Source: an uncultured Treponema sp.
Lineage (GTDB): Bacteria; Spirochaetota; Spirochaetia; Treponematales; Treponemataceae
NCBI GenBank assembly: GCA_937902125.1
Contig: CALDIB010000089.1
Location: forward strand, 1-49,235
DNA length: 49,235 bases
Direction of reading: 5' to 3'
This document shows, in pieces, positions 1-8,982 of the stretch. Positions within the stretch are counted from its first letter, which is position 1. Every line of letters starts with the position of its first letter. A model generated the notes under the pieces. The model was not told where the DNA came from, searched no databases, and was given only the letters and a program-made list of their open reading frames with translations. The position numbers and the translations under genes were made by a program.

Positions 1-73
1 CGCATTGATTTTTCTAATTGTTATGTTTTCTTGATATTTGCCGCTAATAACGACAAAGGCTTTCGATGATATA

Positions 74-102
74 TTGAACAAAATCGCCTTATGCGCTAAA
101 CT
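74..102 (+). promoter_or_regulatory. Putative sigma-70 promoter of secA
   Basis: TTGAAC (74-79) and TAAACT (97-102) are separated by 17 bp. The -10 box ends 9 nt before the secA ATG and there is no Shine-Dalgarno in between, so the transcript would be nearly leaderless. The rest of 1-111 is A+T-rich, with no gene seen on either strand. Confidence 0.45.
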
Positions 103-111
103 TGTCCAACT

Positions 112-2919
112 ATGATAGTAGATAAAATTTTAACGGCGATTTTTGGCTCGGCCAACGACCGCGAAGTAAAAAAACTGCGTCCAATCGTGGACAAAATCAA
201 CGCCCGGGAAGAATGGGCGGCTTCATTAAAAGACGAAGACTTTGCAAAGCAGACAAAAATATTCAAGGAAGCGCTGGCTTCGGGAAAGACCTTGGACGAC
301 ATTTTGGTTGACGCCTTTGCCTTGGCGCGGGAAGCGGCCAAGCGGGTTTTGGGCGAGCGGCCTTACGACGTTCAACTGATGGGCGCCCTTGTCCTTCATT
401 CCGGCCGAATCACTGAAATGAAAACCGGCGAAGGAAAAACCTTGATGTGCGTCGCCGCTGTCTACCTTAACTCACTTAGCGGAAAAGGCGTTCACATCGT
501 CACCGTCAACGACTACCTTGCCGAGCGCGACGCGGCTTGGATGCGCCCTGTTTACGGATTGCTTGGCCAAACTGTGGGAACCATTCTTTCCAACATGGAC
601 AACGACTCCCGCCGGGCCGCTTACGCTTGCGACATCACTTACGGAACCAACAACGAGTTTGGTTTTGACTACCTTCGCGACAATATGTGCGTTGACCTTA
701 AGAGCAAGGTTCAGCGGGGCTTCAACTTTTGCGTTGTGGACGAAATCGACTCGATTTTGATAGACGAGGCCAGAACTCCCCTTATCATAAGCGGAGCGGG
801 GGAAGACGACACCTACAAGTATCACGAGGTTGACAAATACATTTCGGAACTTGTGGAAGTTGAAAAAGACCCCAAGACCGGCGACTATCCCGACGAAGTT
901 CAAATGACTCCGGAAGAGCGGGCGGCCTTGAAAGGCGACTACACCCTTGACGAAAAGTCAAAGCGGGTTTCCTTCACCGACAAGGGAATGAACCACATTG
1001 ACGCGATTTTGCATCAGCACAATTTGATTCCCGCCGGAACCACTGTCTTTGACTCTGAAAATTTTGAGTTTGTCCATTACTTTACTCAAGCCGTCCGCGC
1101 CCACAAGCTTTACCATGTGGAAGTGGATTACTTGGTTAAAGACGGCCAGGTTCAAATCGTTGACGAGTTCACCGGCCGCGTCTTGGAAGGAAGGCGCTAC
1201 GGAGACGGCTTGCACCAAGCCATTGAAGCCAAGGAGCATTTGCGAATCGCGCAAAGAAACCGCACCATGGCCACAATCACTTTCCAGAACTTCTTTAGAA
1301 TGTATTCAAAGCTTTCGGGCATGACCGGAACCGCGGCCACCGAAGCCATAGAGTTCAACAAAATCTACAAGCTTGACGTTGTGGCCATTCCCACAAACAA
1401 GCCCGTGGCGCGCAAGGACGAAAACGACGAGGTTTACCTTAACGAAAGCGACAAGTGGGAGGCCATGTGCAAGGAAATTCAGGAAGCCCACTCAAAGGGA
1501 CAGCCTGTTTTGGTGGGAACCATTTCCGTTGAAAAATCCGAGCGCCTGAGCGCGCTTCTTACAAAAAAAGGAATTCGCCATGAAGTCTTGAACGCCAAAA
1601 ACCACGCCCGGGAAGCGGCCATCATCGCGGAGGCCGGAGCCAAAGGCGCGGTGACAATCGCCACCAACATGGCCGGCCGCGGAACTGACATCAAGCTTGG
1701 CGGAAATCCGGAAATGCGAGCCAGAAAGCGCGCCGGAACGGAAGCGACAAAAGAGCAGTTTGAGGCCGCACTCGCCATTGAAAAAGAGCAATGGAAAAAG
1801 GACTACGAAGAAGTTAAGAATCTTGGCGGCCTTTATGTAATCGGAAGCGAGCGCCATGAAAGCCGCCGCATCGACAACCAACTTCGCGGCCGCTCGGGAC
1901 GACAGGGTGATCCGGGCCGCTCCAAGTTCTACATTTCCATGGACGACGACTTGATGCGCCTTTTTGGCGGCGAGCGGATGAAGAACATTATGACCCGCAT
2001 CGGAATGGAGCCGGGAGAGCCCATAGACCATCCCATGCTGAACCGCGGAATCGAGCGGGCGCAGCATAAGGTTGAGGAACGGAACTTTGAAATCCGAAAG
2101 CACTTGCTTGACTACGACGACGTGTTGAATGAGCAGCGCTCCGTGATTTACGAGCAAAGGGACGCGATTTTGGCCGATGAAGACTTGAGCGGCCGCGTTT
2201 TTGAAAACGCCAAGGATTTCTTGGCCGACCTTTTTGCCCAATACGGAAAGAGGGGCAACGAAAAGGAAATTGGCGAGGAAATCAAAAATGTCTTTGGCTT
2301 GCAGCTTCCTCCCGAGCGCTTGAACATTGAGGCCGTGGAAAGCGAGCTTCAAAATGACATCACGCAAAAAGAAGCCCTGGTGGGAAAAGAAAACCTCAAT
2401 ATGTTCATCCGCTACCAATACGTTCAAGTCATCGACAAAAAGTGGCTTGACCAATTGGAATTCCTTGAGGCTTTGCGGGAGGCCGTAAGCCTTAGAACCT
2501 ACGGAAGCAAAAATCCCTTGACCGAATACAAGATTGACGGCTTCAACCAATTCTACGACGCGCTTGACTCAATCAGGCAGACAATAATTTCCCGCCTCTT
2601 TAAGGTTAGAATCCAGCTTTCTCCCCAAGCCTTGGCGGAACGGCAAAGGCAGGAAGAGGCCGCCCGCATGAGGGCTTTGAGCGCCCGCCACGACGAGACC
2701 GGCCAGAATTTTGGCGGCCAGCCCCAAGTACCTGGGGCCGCGGCCTCGGCTTTTGACGGCGACGCGGCCAGAAGGCAGGCGGCCGGCGGCGCGATGCAAA
2801 GAAGCAGGCAGGGGGCGTCCGTCACTGTTAGAAGAACCATTCCAAAGGTTGGAAGAAACGATCCTTGTCCGTGCGGAAGCGGAAAAAAATACAAGCAGTG
2901 CCATGGAAGGAATGAATAG
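112..2919 (+). CDS. secA: Preprotein translocase ATPase SecA
   Basis: SecA is the motor ATPase that pushes unfolded preproteins through SecYEG at the inner membrane. The 935-residue product has the full SecA order: nucleotide-binding domain 1 with Walker A MKTGEGKT (around residue 104), DEIDSILIDEARTPL (around 210), the preprotein cross-linking domain, a second motor domain with TNMAGRGTDIKLGG and QLRGRSGRQGDPG, the helical scaffold, and a C-terminal zinc tail NDPCPCGSGKKYKQCHG that normally binds SecB or the ribosome. Length is normal for the family with its C-terminal linker. No Shine-Dalgarno precedes the ATG, but the N-terminal sequence is SecA-like from residue 1. It heads a tightly packed plus-strand series reaching priA. 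Confidence 0.98.
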   Translation: MIVDKILTAIFGSANDREVKKLRPIVDKINAREEWAASLKDEDFAKQTKIFKEALASGKTLDDILVDAFALAREAAKRVLGERPYDVQLMGALVLHSGRITEMKTGEGKTLMCVAAVYLNSLSGKGVHIVTVNDYLAERDAAWMRPVYGLLGQTVGTILSNMDNDSRRAAYACDITYGTNNEFGFDYLRDNMCVDLKSKVQRGFNFCVVDEIDSILIDEARTPLIISGAGEDDTYKYHEVDKYISELVEVEKDPKTGDYPDEVQMTPEERAALKGDYTLDEKSKRVSFTDKGMNHIDAILHQHNLIPAGTTVFDSENFEFVHYFTQAVRAHKLYHVEVDYLVKDGQVQIVDEFTGRVLEGRRYGDGLHQAIEAKEHLRIAQRNRTMATITFQNFFRMYSKLSGMTGTAATEAIEFNKIYKLDVVAIPTNKPVARKDENDEVYLNESDKWEAMCKEIQEAHSKGQPVLVGTISVEKSERLSALLTKKGIRHEVLNAKNHAREAAIIAEAGAKGAVTIATNMAGRGTDIKLGGNPEMRARKRAGTEATKEQFEAALAIEKEQWKKDYEEVKNLGGLYVIGSERHESRRIDNQLRGRSGRQGDPGRSKFYISMDDDLMRLFGGERMKNIMTRIGMEPGEPIDHPMLNRGIERAQHKVEERNFEIRKHLLDYDDVLNEQRSVIYEQRDAILADEDLSGRVFENAKDFLADLFAQYGKRGNEKEIGEEIKNVFGLQLPPERLNIEAVESELQNDITQKEALVGKENLNMFIRYQYVQVIDKKWLDQLEFLEALREAVSLRTYGSKNPLTEYKIDGFNQFYDALDSIRQTIISRLFKVRIQLSPQALAERQRQEEAARMRALSARHDETGQNFGGQPQVPGAAASAFDGDAARRQAAGGAMQRSRQGASVTVRRTIPKVGRNDPCPCGSGKKYKQCHGRNE

Positions 2920-4168
2920 AATTTTGGGCGGTAAAAAATCGCCGGCCGCTTTTTCTTTGGCGTTCCTTTTGCTCCTTTTCGCCCTTTGCTCTCTTTTGTT
3001 TTTTTCATGCGAAAAAAATGCCAGCGTCGCCACCGTCAAGAGACAGGATCTTTTTTCCCTTTCTTACGGAGCTTTTGAGGAGCAGTTGAATTTGGCCGGA
3101 GGCCTCAACGCCACTGGAGCGGTCAACACCGCCATCGCCATGCGGGACGGTTTTTTTTACGTTTCAAACGGCGAGTCGCAAAAAATGCTTGAACTGAATT
3201 CCTACGGCGACCTTTTGACACTCTACCATAATCCTGAGACCAATCCGACGCCGCTTTTTGACTCTTCCGACTCAAGGCCATTAGGCTCCTCTAAAAATGT
3301 CAGCACAAGAAAAACCGTTGACTATCCTTTTAACGCGCCGTCGCTTTTGGCCTTGGACTCAAGCAAATACATTTATGTGGCCGAAACCCTTCCCAAAGAA
3401 AGGCAGGAAAGCGGCGACAACAAGATTTTGCTTCAAGTTGTCTTGCGATTCAATTCCTCGTCCTTTGTGGACTACATAGGCCAGCAGGGCGTTGGCGGAA
3501 GCCCCTTTCCGTTCATTAGAAACATTTATGTCACCCAAGACGATTGCCTTGTTGTTGTGTGCGTTGTCAACGAGGGCTTTGAAATTTTCAGATATAACCC
3601 TCAAGGCTTTCCCTTGTCGGACACTTTGATAAAATATTCCGACGCTCCGGAATACGGCGAAGAAAAGCCAGGCGTGACAAGATTCGCCGAAGTGGAGAAT
3701 GTAGTTCCCGACTTGTCCGAAAAGCGACTGTTCGTCAAAGCCGACTATTACGAAACTTCAATCGATCCTTCAAGCAAGGCTCAAAACGGAATTTCTGATC
3801 CTGTAAGCGTCGTTTTTCCATTTGACTTGACAACGCTAGAATTTGGAAATGGAATTGAAATTCCTCCTTACGAAGAGACGATATCAGACGGATTTTCAAA
3901 GCAGGTTTACAGGCTTCCCTATGACATGATTGGCGCGGCAAAAAACGGCTGGCTCTTTTTTGCCATCGCTTTGGAAAAAGGCCTTATGGTTCAAATGATG
4001 GACATGGAAACCAGCCGCGTAATTAGAAGGCTTTTAAACTTTGAGGCGGCCAACGTGGTTTACAGCGCTTTTTCGTTGAGCGAGAGCGGAATTGTCAGCG
4101 CCTTGTTGGCCGAACGGGACAAGGCCAAGGTTGTCTGGTGGCGAACCGACACTTTGATTGACCAATAA
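2912..4168 (+). CDS. Predicted lipoprotein, possible beta-propeller-like, function unknown
   Basis: A 418-residue product starts with a lipoprotein signal peptide: basic N-terminus, a Leu/Phe core, then FFSC with Cys at residue 33. Acylation at this Cys would anchor it in the envelope. The mature part has repeated strand-like segments (for example LALDSSKYIYVAE and ITVQDD-like stretches), which could be a sensor-type beta-propeller, but I recognise no named family. The start overlaps the 3' end of secA by 8 bp; an in-frame ATG at 2903 is an alternative. It ends 14 bp before the next gene, so it is probably cotranscribed with secA and the small membrane proteins that follow. Confidence 0.8.
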   Translation: MNRILGGKKSPAAFSLAFLLLLFALCSLLFFSCEKNASVATVKRQDLFSLSYGAFEEQLNLAGGLNATGAVNTAIAMRDGFFYVSNGESQKMLELNSYGDLLTLYHNPETNPTPLFDSSDSRPLGSSKNVSTRKTVDYPFNAPSLLALDSSKYIYVAETLPKERQESGDNKILLQVVLRFNSSSFVDYIGQQGVGGSPFPFIRNIYVTQDDCLVVVCVVNEGFEIFRYNPQGFPLSDTLIKYSDAPEYGEEKPGVTRFAEVENVVPDLSEKRLFVKADYYETSIDPSSKAQNGISDPVSVVFPFDLTTLEFGNGIEIPPYEETISDGFSKQVYRLPYDMIGAAKNGWLFFAIALEKGLMVQMMDMETSRVIRRLLNFEAANVVYSAFSLSESGIVSALLAERDKAKVVWWRTDTLIDQ

Positions 4169-4182
4169 TTTTGGGGGAAAAT

Positions 4183-4788
4183 ATGGCCTTTTACGACGAC
4201 ATTCCTGAAGGCCGCCCCGCCAGCGGCGATGAAAGTTCCGAAGGCTTGGTCTTTAGATACAAGCGCGAGGAGCGAATAAAAAACGCGCCCAAAATTGTTC
4301 AGGATTATTACGCCGGAAAAATGGAGCCGACAAAGGGGTTGTTTAGAGTTTTGGTGGCCACAAAATTCAACCGCTTTATGCTTTTTACGGTGGCGCTTTG
4401 TTTTGCGGTTGTTCTTATTGTCCATTTTTTTGGTTCCCGCCCAAATTTGGCCGTGGCTTCGGGCTTTGAGCTTGAAATGAATTCCTTTGCCTATGACGAC
4501 AGCGTTTTTTCACAGATAAAAATTCATCCGTTAAAAAAAAGTCTCATGGACAAAAATTTCAACATTCAAAAAATCATTGAGGACAAGTCCGTGGCCAGCG
4601 CTGTTTTTTCATTTTATGACGCTGACGGTCAGCTTTTGGACAAAATTCAAAAGTCCGCCGAAATTGAAAAAAACGCTTTTTTTATAAGGACAAAGAGCGT
4701 GGATTATGATATAATGAAAGTGGATGCGAGCGTTGAACTTTTGGGCGAGAGCGTTCAATTGACATCAAAAGTTTCTCGCCGCGAATAA
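4183..4788 (+). CDS. Single-pass membrane protein, function unknown
   Basis: A 201-residue protein. The first 60 or so residues are charged and probably cytoplasmic (RYKREERIKNAPKIVQDYY). One hydrophobic helix follows (FMLFTVALCFAVVLIVHFF), then about 120 residues probably outside the membrane. I chose ATG 4183 because GGGGGAAA lies 3-10 bases upstream; an in-frame TTG at 4171 has no ribosome site. No family recognised. It sits between the lipoprotein and another small membrane protein in the secA-priA series, so an envelope role is plausible but unproven. Confidence 0.75.
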   Translation: MAFYDDIPEGRPASGDESSEGLVFRYKREERIKNAPKIVQDYYAGKMEPTKGLFRVLVATKFNRFMLFTVALCFAVVLIVHFFGSRPNLAVASGFELEMNSFAYDDSVFSQIKIHPLKKSLMDKNFNIQKIIEDKSVASAVFSFYDADGQLLDKIQKSAEIEKNAFFIRTKSVDYDIMKVDASVELLGESVQLTSKVSRRE

Positions 4789-4807
4789 TCTATAAGGCAG
4801 GTTTTGT

Positions 4808-5266
4808 ATGGCCCAATTTTATTGCTTGTCAGTTTTGCTAAGCGTTTTGTGCGCTTTGATTTTGATTTACGACCAAGACGAGTCATCCGACGACTCCTTT
4901 GACGACGGCGAGGAAAAAAAGTCCATTCCCGGCATTGAAAAAATTCAAGAAGGAATCGCGGGGGAGTCGCTTTTTTCAAACCAACTTTTCCGCCTTGTTT
5001 GCGGCGCCCTTTGCTTTGTCACGGGCTTTGTGATTTTTTTTGTTCCGTACAAGGGAGTGTCGGTCATTGGCGACTTTATTCCGGCAATTGCCTGTCTATT
5101 TTCAGGCGCTTGCGTTTTGCTTGAGTATTTTGAGGAAAAAAGCGACTCCTTTATGACGCCTGAGATTTTGCAGACTGTTTTGATTTCAAACAAATTTTAT
5201 ATTGGCGTCGCTGCTCTTTTTGCCGGCGTTGTCCACTTTGTCTTGCCTGGAGCGCCGCTTTTATGA
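4808..5266 (+). CDS. Small integral membrane protein, function unknown
   Basis: A 152-residue protein with an N-terminal hydrophobic helix, a very acidic stretch (DQDESSDDSFDDGEE, residues about 22-36), and three further hydrophobic segments: LFRLVCGALCFVTGFVIFFV, FIPAIACLFSGACVLLEYF and FYIGVAALFAGVVHFVLPG. Four membrane passes are likely. AAGGCAGG upstream is an acceptable ribosome site. Its stop overlaps the start of the Nudix gene by 4 bp (ATGA), implying translational coupling. No family recognised. Confidence 0.75.
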   Translation: MAQFYCLSVLLSVLCALILIYDQDESSDDSFDDGEEKKSIPGIEKIQEGIAGESLFSNQLFRLVCGALCFVTGFVIFFVPYKGVSVIGDFIPAIACLFSGACVLLEYFEEKSDSFMTPEILQTVLISNKFYIGVAALFAGVVHFVLPGAPLL

Positions 5267-5694
5267 ACCGATCAGTGGCTTGCGTGATTTTGGGAAAAAG
5301 CGCTCAAACAAGAAACAAGGTTTTGATCGCGCGGCGAATTCAAAAGGGCGACATGGGCGGCCGTTGGGAATTTCCGGGAGGAAAGGTTGATTCCGGCGAA
5401 AGCGACAGAGACTCCATTGTCCGCGAAATGCTTGAGGAATTTGGCGAAAGCGTTTTGGTGGGGGAAAAAATCGCGAGCGCTGAATTTGAGCATAAAGGAA
5501 AAAAATCTTCCCTCAACGCCTATGAGGTTTTTTTTAGCAACGACGGCCTTGAAAATCCTTTTTCGCTGACTGAGCACACAGAGGCAAAATGGGTTTCTTT
5601 TTCCCAACTGCCTCGCGACAATTTTGTTGATTCCGACTTGAAGATTTTGCCAGGCGTCGTAAAATATGTTGAGGAAAATTATGGGATTATTTAA
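5263..5694 (+). CDS. Nudix hydrolase, MutT-like
   Basis: Nudix enzymes cleave nucleoside diphosphate derivatives; MutT-like members remove oxidised (d)NTPs such as 8-oxo-dGTP. A complete Nudix box is visible at about residues 45-67: GKVDSGE, seven residues, then REMLEEFGE, with all metal-binding glutamates. The 143-residue length and the early ARRIQKGDMGGRWEFPGG match the short MutT/CTP-pyrophosphohydrolase group. The substrate cannot be fixed from sequence alone. Overlaps the upstream gene by 4 bp and the downstream lipoprotein by 14 bp. Proximity to uracil-DNA glycosylase and PriA fits a genome-maintenance role. Confidence 0.92.
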   Translation: MNRSVACVILGKSAQTRNKVLIARRIQKGDMGGRWEFPGGKVDSGESDRDSIVREMLEEFGESVLVGEKIASAEFEHKGKKSSLNAYEVFFSNDGLENPFSLTEHTEAKWVSFSQLPRDNFVDSDLKILPGVVKYVEENYGII

Positions 5695-6076
5695 AAGCCT
5701 TTTCTTTTTTGCGGCCGTCTTTGTTTTTTTGCCCCTTTGTTTTTTTTCCTGCAAAAAAAACGATCCTTTGGACATTGTCTTGGACAACTCGGATCCCTTG
5801 GCCTTGGCGCCAGACGTCCGTTGGGCCGTTGTGATTGAGCCCTACGCCGCCTTTAGAGAAAGCATCTCTTGGGACGCTGTCGCCGTTGACTATTGCAAGC
5901 AAGGAGAGCTTTTTCCGATTTTGGCCAGCGCTTTGGCTCCCGAGGAAATGGGCGGCGAAAATTGGTTTCGTTTTGAGGACGGCTGGCTTCCAGCGTCGGC
6001 GATTTCGGTTTATCCGAACAAATTTCGGGCGGCAAAGGCGGCGGCCGCGTTTGGAGCTAAAAATGAAAGGCAGTGA
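5681..6076 (+). CDS. Small predicted lipoprotein with SH3-like domain
   Basis: A 131-residue product with a phenylalanine-rich signal peptide ending in FFSC (Cys24), the same unusual lipobox as the lipoprotein at 2912. The mature part (about residues 45-110) has the spacing of a bacterial SH3 domain: a WAVVIEPYAAFRE opening, a GELFPIL middle, and WFRFEDGWLPASAISVYPN near the end. Such domains often bind peptidoglycan or peptides in the envelope. The start at 5681 places a proper signal peptide at the N-terminus; an ATG five codons upstream is possible. Overlaps the Nudix gene and the uracil-DNA glycosylase gene by 14 bp each. Confidence 0.75.
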   Translation: MGLFKSLFFFAAVFVFLPLCFFSCKKNDPLDIVLDNSDPLALAPDVRWAVVIEPYAAFRESISWDAVAVDYCKQGELFPILASALAPEEMGGENWFRFEDGWLPASAISVYPNKFRAAKAAAAFGAKNERQ

Positions 6077-6821
6077 AAAAGAGCTTGTCTATCAATTGTT
6101 AAAAAAAACGTCCGCAGCTGTCTTGGGCTATGACTGCCAAGCCTTTTTGTCCAAACCGGTTTTTTTTGACGACACGGATTTCCCTCAAGCCCAAAGCGCG
6201 GCCGCCGTGTCTCATGGGGACAAAGCCGCGGAACTTTCTTCAGGAGAGAGCGCCACAATTGACTCCATCGCTCTAAAAATCGAAGCTTGCTCCCGCTGTC
6301 CTCTTTCCAAAAACCGCAAAAATGTCGTTCCCGGAGAGGGCGTTCCCCATCCCCTTGTTTTGGTTGTGGGCGAAGGGCCGGGCGCCGACGAGGACGCGCA
6401 GGGCCGTCCCTTTGTGGGCCGCGCCGGCCAGCTTTTGGACAAAATGCTCATGGCCGTAAATTTGTCCCGAGAAAAAAATTGCTTTATAGCCAACATTGTA
6501 AAATGCCGGCCTCCCATGAACCGTGATCCCGCGCCGGAAGAGGCGCAGGCCTGCCGCTCTTTTTTGGACGCGCAGATTCATGTTTTAAAGCCCAAGATGA
6601 TTTTGGCCATGGGGCGGGTGGCCTTGCAAAATTTGCTGGACACTTCCATTGGCATAAACCGAATGCGCGGTCAGTTTGTTGACTTTAAGGGAATTCCCTT
6701 TATGGCCACATACCATCCCAGCGCCTTGCTTAGAGACGAAAGTTTAAAGCGGCCCGCTTGGGAAGACCTAAAGGCCTTTAAGCAAAAGCTTCTTGAGATT
6801 TGCCCGGACTACGACAAATGA
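6063..6821 (+). CDS. Uracil-DNA glycosylase, family 4 (iron-sulfur)
   Basis: Removes uracil from DNA to start base-excision repair. The 252-residue product has the family-4 motifs GEGPGADEDAQGRPFVG (uracil pocket and water activation) and HPSALLR near the C-terminus. The cysteines that ligate the 4Fe-4S cluster are visible: CSRC, KCRPP and ACRSF. The first 75 or so residues are poorly conserved and may be a linker, as in several spirochaete and Gram-positive members. ATG 6063 is chosen because it gives the expected N-terminus; it lies inside the end of the lipoprotein gene. Stop and priA start overlap as ATGA (6818-6821). Confidence 0.95.
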   Translation: MKGSEKELVYQLLKKTSAAVLGYDCQAFLSKPVFFDDTDFPQAQSAAAVSHGDKAAELSSGESATIDSIALKIEACSRCPLSKNRKNVVPGEGVPHPLVLVVGEGPGADEDAQGRPFVGRAGQLLDKMLMAVNLSREKNCFIANIVKCRPPMNRDPAPEEAQACRSFLDAQIHVLKPKMILAMGRVALQNLLDTSIGINRMRGQFVDFKGIPFMATYHPSALLRDESLKRPAWEDLKAFKQKLLEICPDYDK

Positions 6822-8938
6822 ACTACTTGCAAGTGGCCTTGAACGTTCCCGCGAACCAAACTTTTACATACGCCGCGGTTCCGGCCGGAAAGCGGGAAAA
6901 CAAAGAGGAAAAGGCTCAAAAGGACTTGATTCCCCAAAAGCGCGTCCGCAAGGTGGATTCTTTTGAAGCCCAAGTGGGCTGCCGCGCCGAAGTCATGTTT
7001 GGAAACAAAAAAATGACCGGCGTTATTACTGCGATTTTTGACCAGCTTCCCCAAGACCTTTCCTTTGACAAAAGAAAAATCCGAAAAATCATTCGTGTTT
7101 TGGACGAAAGCCCCTTGCTGAGCCAAGAGTTGATCGACTTGGGCCGCTGGCTAAGTTCCTTTTATCTGTGTCCCATTGGGGAGGCGCTTTGTTCCATGCT
7201 TCCAGGCGCCAAGCGGGAAGCGGAGTCCAGCGCCTTTTCGTCTTTTGACGCTCCGTCTTTTGAGGAAGCCAAAAGCCTTTCCGACGAACAAGCCAAGGCC
7301 GTTGAGGAAATCGGCGCTGCCATAAAAGGATGCCAAGCCAAAGAAGGCGGCGAAAAAAAAGGCGGAAAAAACATTTGCCATTACCTTTACGGCGCCACAG
7401 GAAGCGGAAAGACCGAAGTTTTTTTGTCCGCCGCCGAAATTGCCTTGCAAGGCGGAAAGGGCGTCCTTTACTTGGTGCCTGAAATTGGCCTTGCGCCGCA
7501 AGTGGCAAAGGCGGTTTTCAGCCGCTTTGGAAACACCGCCGCCGTCTTGCATTCCCAATTGTCGCCGGCCCAAAAACTTGGGGAATGGAAACGAATAATA
7601 AAAAAAGAGGCGCGGGTTGTAATCGGAGCCAGAAGCGCCGTTTTCGCGCCCATTCCCGACTTGGGCCTTATAATCATTGACGAAGAGCACGACTCTTCCT
7701 ACAAGTCTGGAAATTCTCCTAGATACCACGCCAGGCAAGTGGCCATGCGCCGCGCCTCAAGGCTTGGAATTCCCTTGCTTATGGGAAGCGCCACTCCCAG
7801 CGTGGAGGCGTGGAAGGCCATAAAAGAAAAGACATTTGTTTGCCACCGCCTTTTAAAAAGAATGGCAGGCGGAAGAATGCCTCTAGTGGCTTCGCTGGAC
7901 TTGCGGCTTGAAAAAATGAACGGCGCCATTTCACCCCGCCTTGAAGAAGAGATTCGCCAAACCTTAAAAGAAAAGCGGCAGACCATTTTGTTTTTAAACA
8001 GGCGGGGCTTCAACCATGTTTTTAGATGCTCAGTTTGCGGCTATGAAATAAAATGCAAAAATTGCTCCGTTCCCATGACTTACCACAAGGCTCAAAACCG
8101 CCTTGTCTGCCATTACTGCTCTTACTCCGTGGAGCCCTTCGCCGTTTGCCCCCAATGCGGCTCCATCGACATAGGCTGCTTTGGCTACGGAACGGAATTT
8201 ATCGAAAGCGAAGTCAAGTCAAAGTTTCCCAACGCGCGGGCCTTGCGTCTTGACGCTGATTCAGTTTCAAAAAAAGGCGAGCTGGAAGAAAAAATCAACG
8301 CATTTAAAAACGGCGAATACGACATTTTGCTGGGAACGCAAATGATAGCCAAGGGCTTGAATTTTCCCGCGCTAAAATTGGTGGGCGTGATTTTGGCCGA
8401 CAGTTCCCTGCATTTGCCTGACTTTAGGGCGCAAGAAAAAACTTTTTCCCTCATAACCCAAGTGGCGGGCAGGGCGGGCCGTTTTTTTCCTGACGGAAAA
8501 GTTTTTGTCCAAAGCTATTCGCCGCAAAACCCCGCAGTTTATTGCGCCTGCCATTCCCTTGCCGACGACTTTTACGAGCAGGAATTGCAAAACAGAAAGC
8601 TTTTGAACTTTCCGCCATATTCCCGGCTTTTGCGACTTGTTTTTAGAAGCATGGCGCAAGGGGAGGCGGAGGCTTTTGCCCAAGACGCCTTTAGAATCTT
8701 GTCCGAAAACTTGAGCGCTCTAAAAGAAAGGCGGACGGCTGGAACGGCGGAGACAGAAATTTTAGGCCCCAGCGAATGCCCCCTTTCAAAAATAAATTCA
8801 AGCTGGCGGCATCAAATAATTTTGCGGGGGCCTTCAATAACGGTATTGCAAAAAATCGCCGCCGCATTGATTTACGGCTTTAGGGCCAAGGAAGGCGTTT
8901 ACATAGAAGTTGACGTTGACCCGGTGAACCTTTTGTAG
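6818..8938 (+). CDS. priA: Primosomal replication restart helicase PriA
   Basis: PriA reloads the replisome at stalled forks. The 706-residue protein carries the N-terminal DNA-binding region, Walker A GATGSGKTEVFL (about residue 191), a DEEH box (about 287), helicase motifs GSATPS and LGTQMIAKGLNFP, GRAGR, and the zinc-binding insertion CSVC..CKNC..CHYC..CPQC with all eight cysteines. Residues 25-50 are lysine/arginine-rich (KREN..KRVRKVD), a small species-specific insertion. The start overlaps the glycosylase stop as ATGA. It is the last gene of the series and is followed by a strong hairpin. Confidence 0.97.
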   Translation: MNYLQVALNVPANQTFTYAAVPAGKRENKEEKAQKDLIPQKRVRKVDSFEAQVGCRAEVMFGNKKMTGVITAIFDQLPQDLSFDKRKIRKIIRVLDESPLLSQELIDLGRWLSSFYLCPIGEALCSMLPGAKREAESSAFSSFDAPSFEEAKSLSDEQAKAVEEIGAAIKGCQAKEGGEKKGGKNICHYLYGATGSGKTEVFLSAAEIALQGGKGVLYLVPEIGLAPQVAKAVFSRFGNTAAVLHSQLSPAQKLGEWKRIIKKEARVVIGARSAVFAPIPDLGLIIIDEEHDSSYKSGNSPRYHARQVAMRRASRLGIPLLMGSATPSVEAWKAIKEKTFVCHRLLKRMAGGRMPLVASLDLRLEKMNGAISPRLEEEIRQTLKEKRQTILFLNRRGFNHVFRCSVCGYEIKCKNCSVPMTYHKAQNRLVCHYCSYSVEPFAVCPQCGSIDIGCFGYGTEFIESEVKSKFPNARALRLDADSVSKKGELEEKINAFKNGEYDILLGTQMIAKGLNFPALKLVGVILADSSLHLPDFRAQEKTFSLITQVAGRAGRFFPDGKVFVQSYSPQNPAVYCACHSLADDFYEQELQNRKLLNFPPYSRLLRLVFRSMAQGEAEAFAQDAFRILSENLSALKERRTAGTAETEILGPSECPLSKINSSWRHQIILRGPSITVLQKIAAALIYGFRAKEGVYIEVDVDPVNLL

Positions 8939-8949
8939 CTTAAGGGAAC

Positions 8950-8982
8950 CTCGAAAAACTTCCTTTCAGAAAGTTTTTCGAG
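8950..8982. terminator. Hairpin between convergent priA and truA; member of the CTCGAAAAACTT repeat family
   Basis: CTCGAAAAACTT (8950-8961) pairs perfectly with AAGTTTTTCGAG (8971-8982) around a 9-nt loop. It lies between the stops of two convergent genes and has A and T runs within the stem on both strands, so it could act as a bidirectional terminator. Almost the same stem occurs in the 135-bp elements at 36048 and 43762. Confidence 0.6.

Noticed and set aside
96..341. Open frame on the minus strand over the start of secA
   Set aside because: It is the shadow of secA codons; no ribosome site or family likeness. Many similar antisense frames lie in GC-balanced genes throughout.
1492..2550. 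Long 352-residue minus-strand frame inside secA
   Set aside because: Fully antisense to a conserved gene, with no domain match; a product of codon bias.
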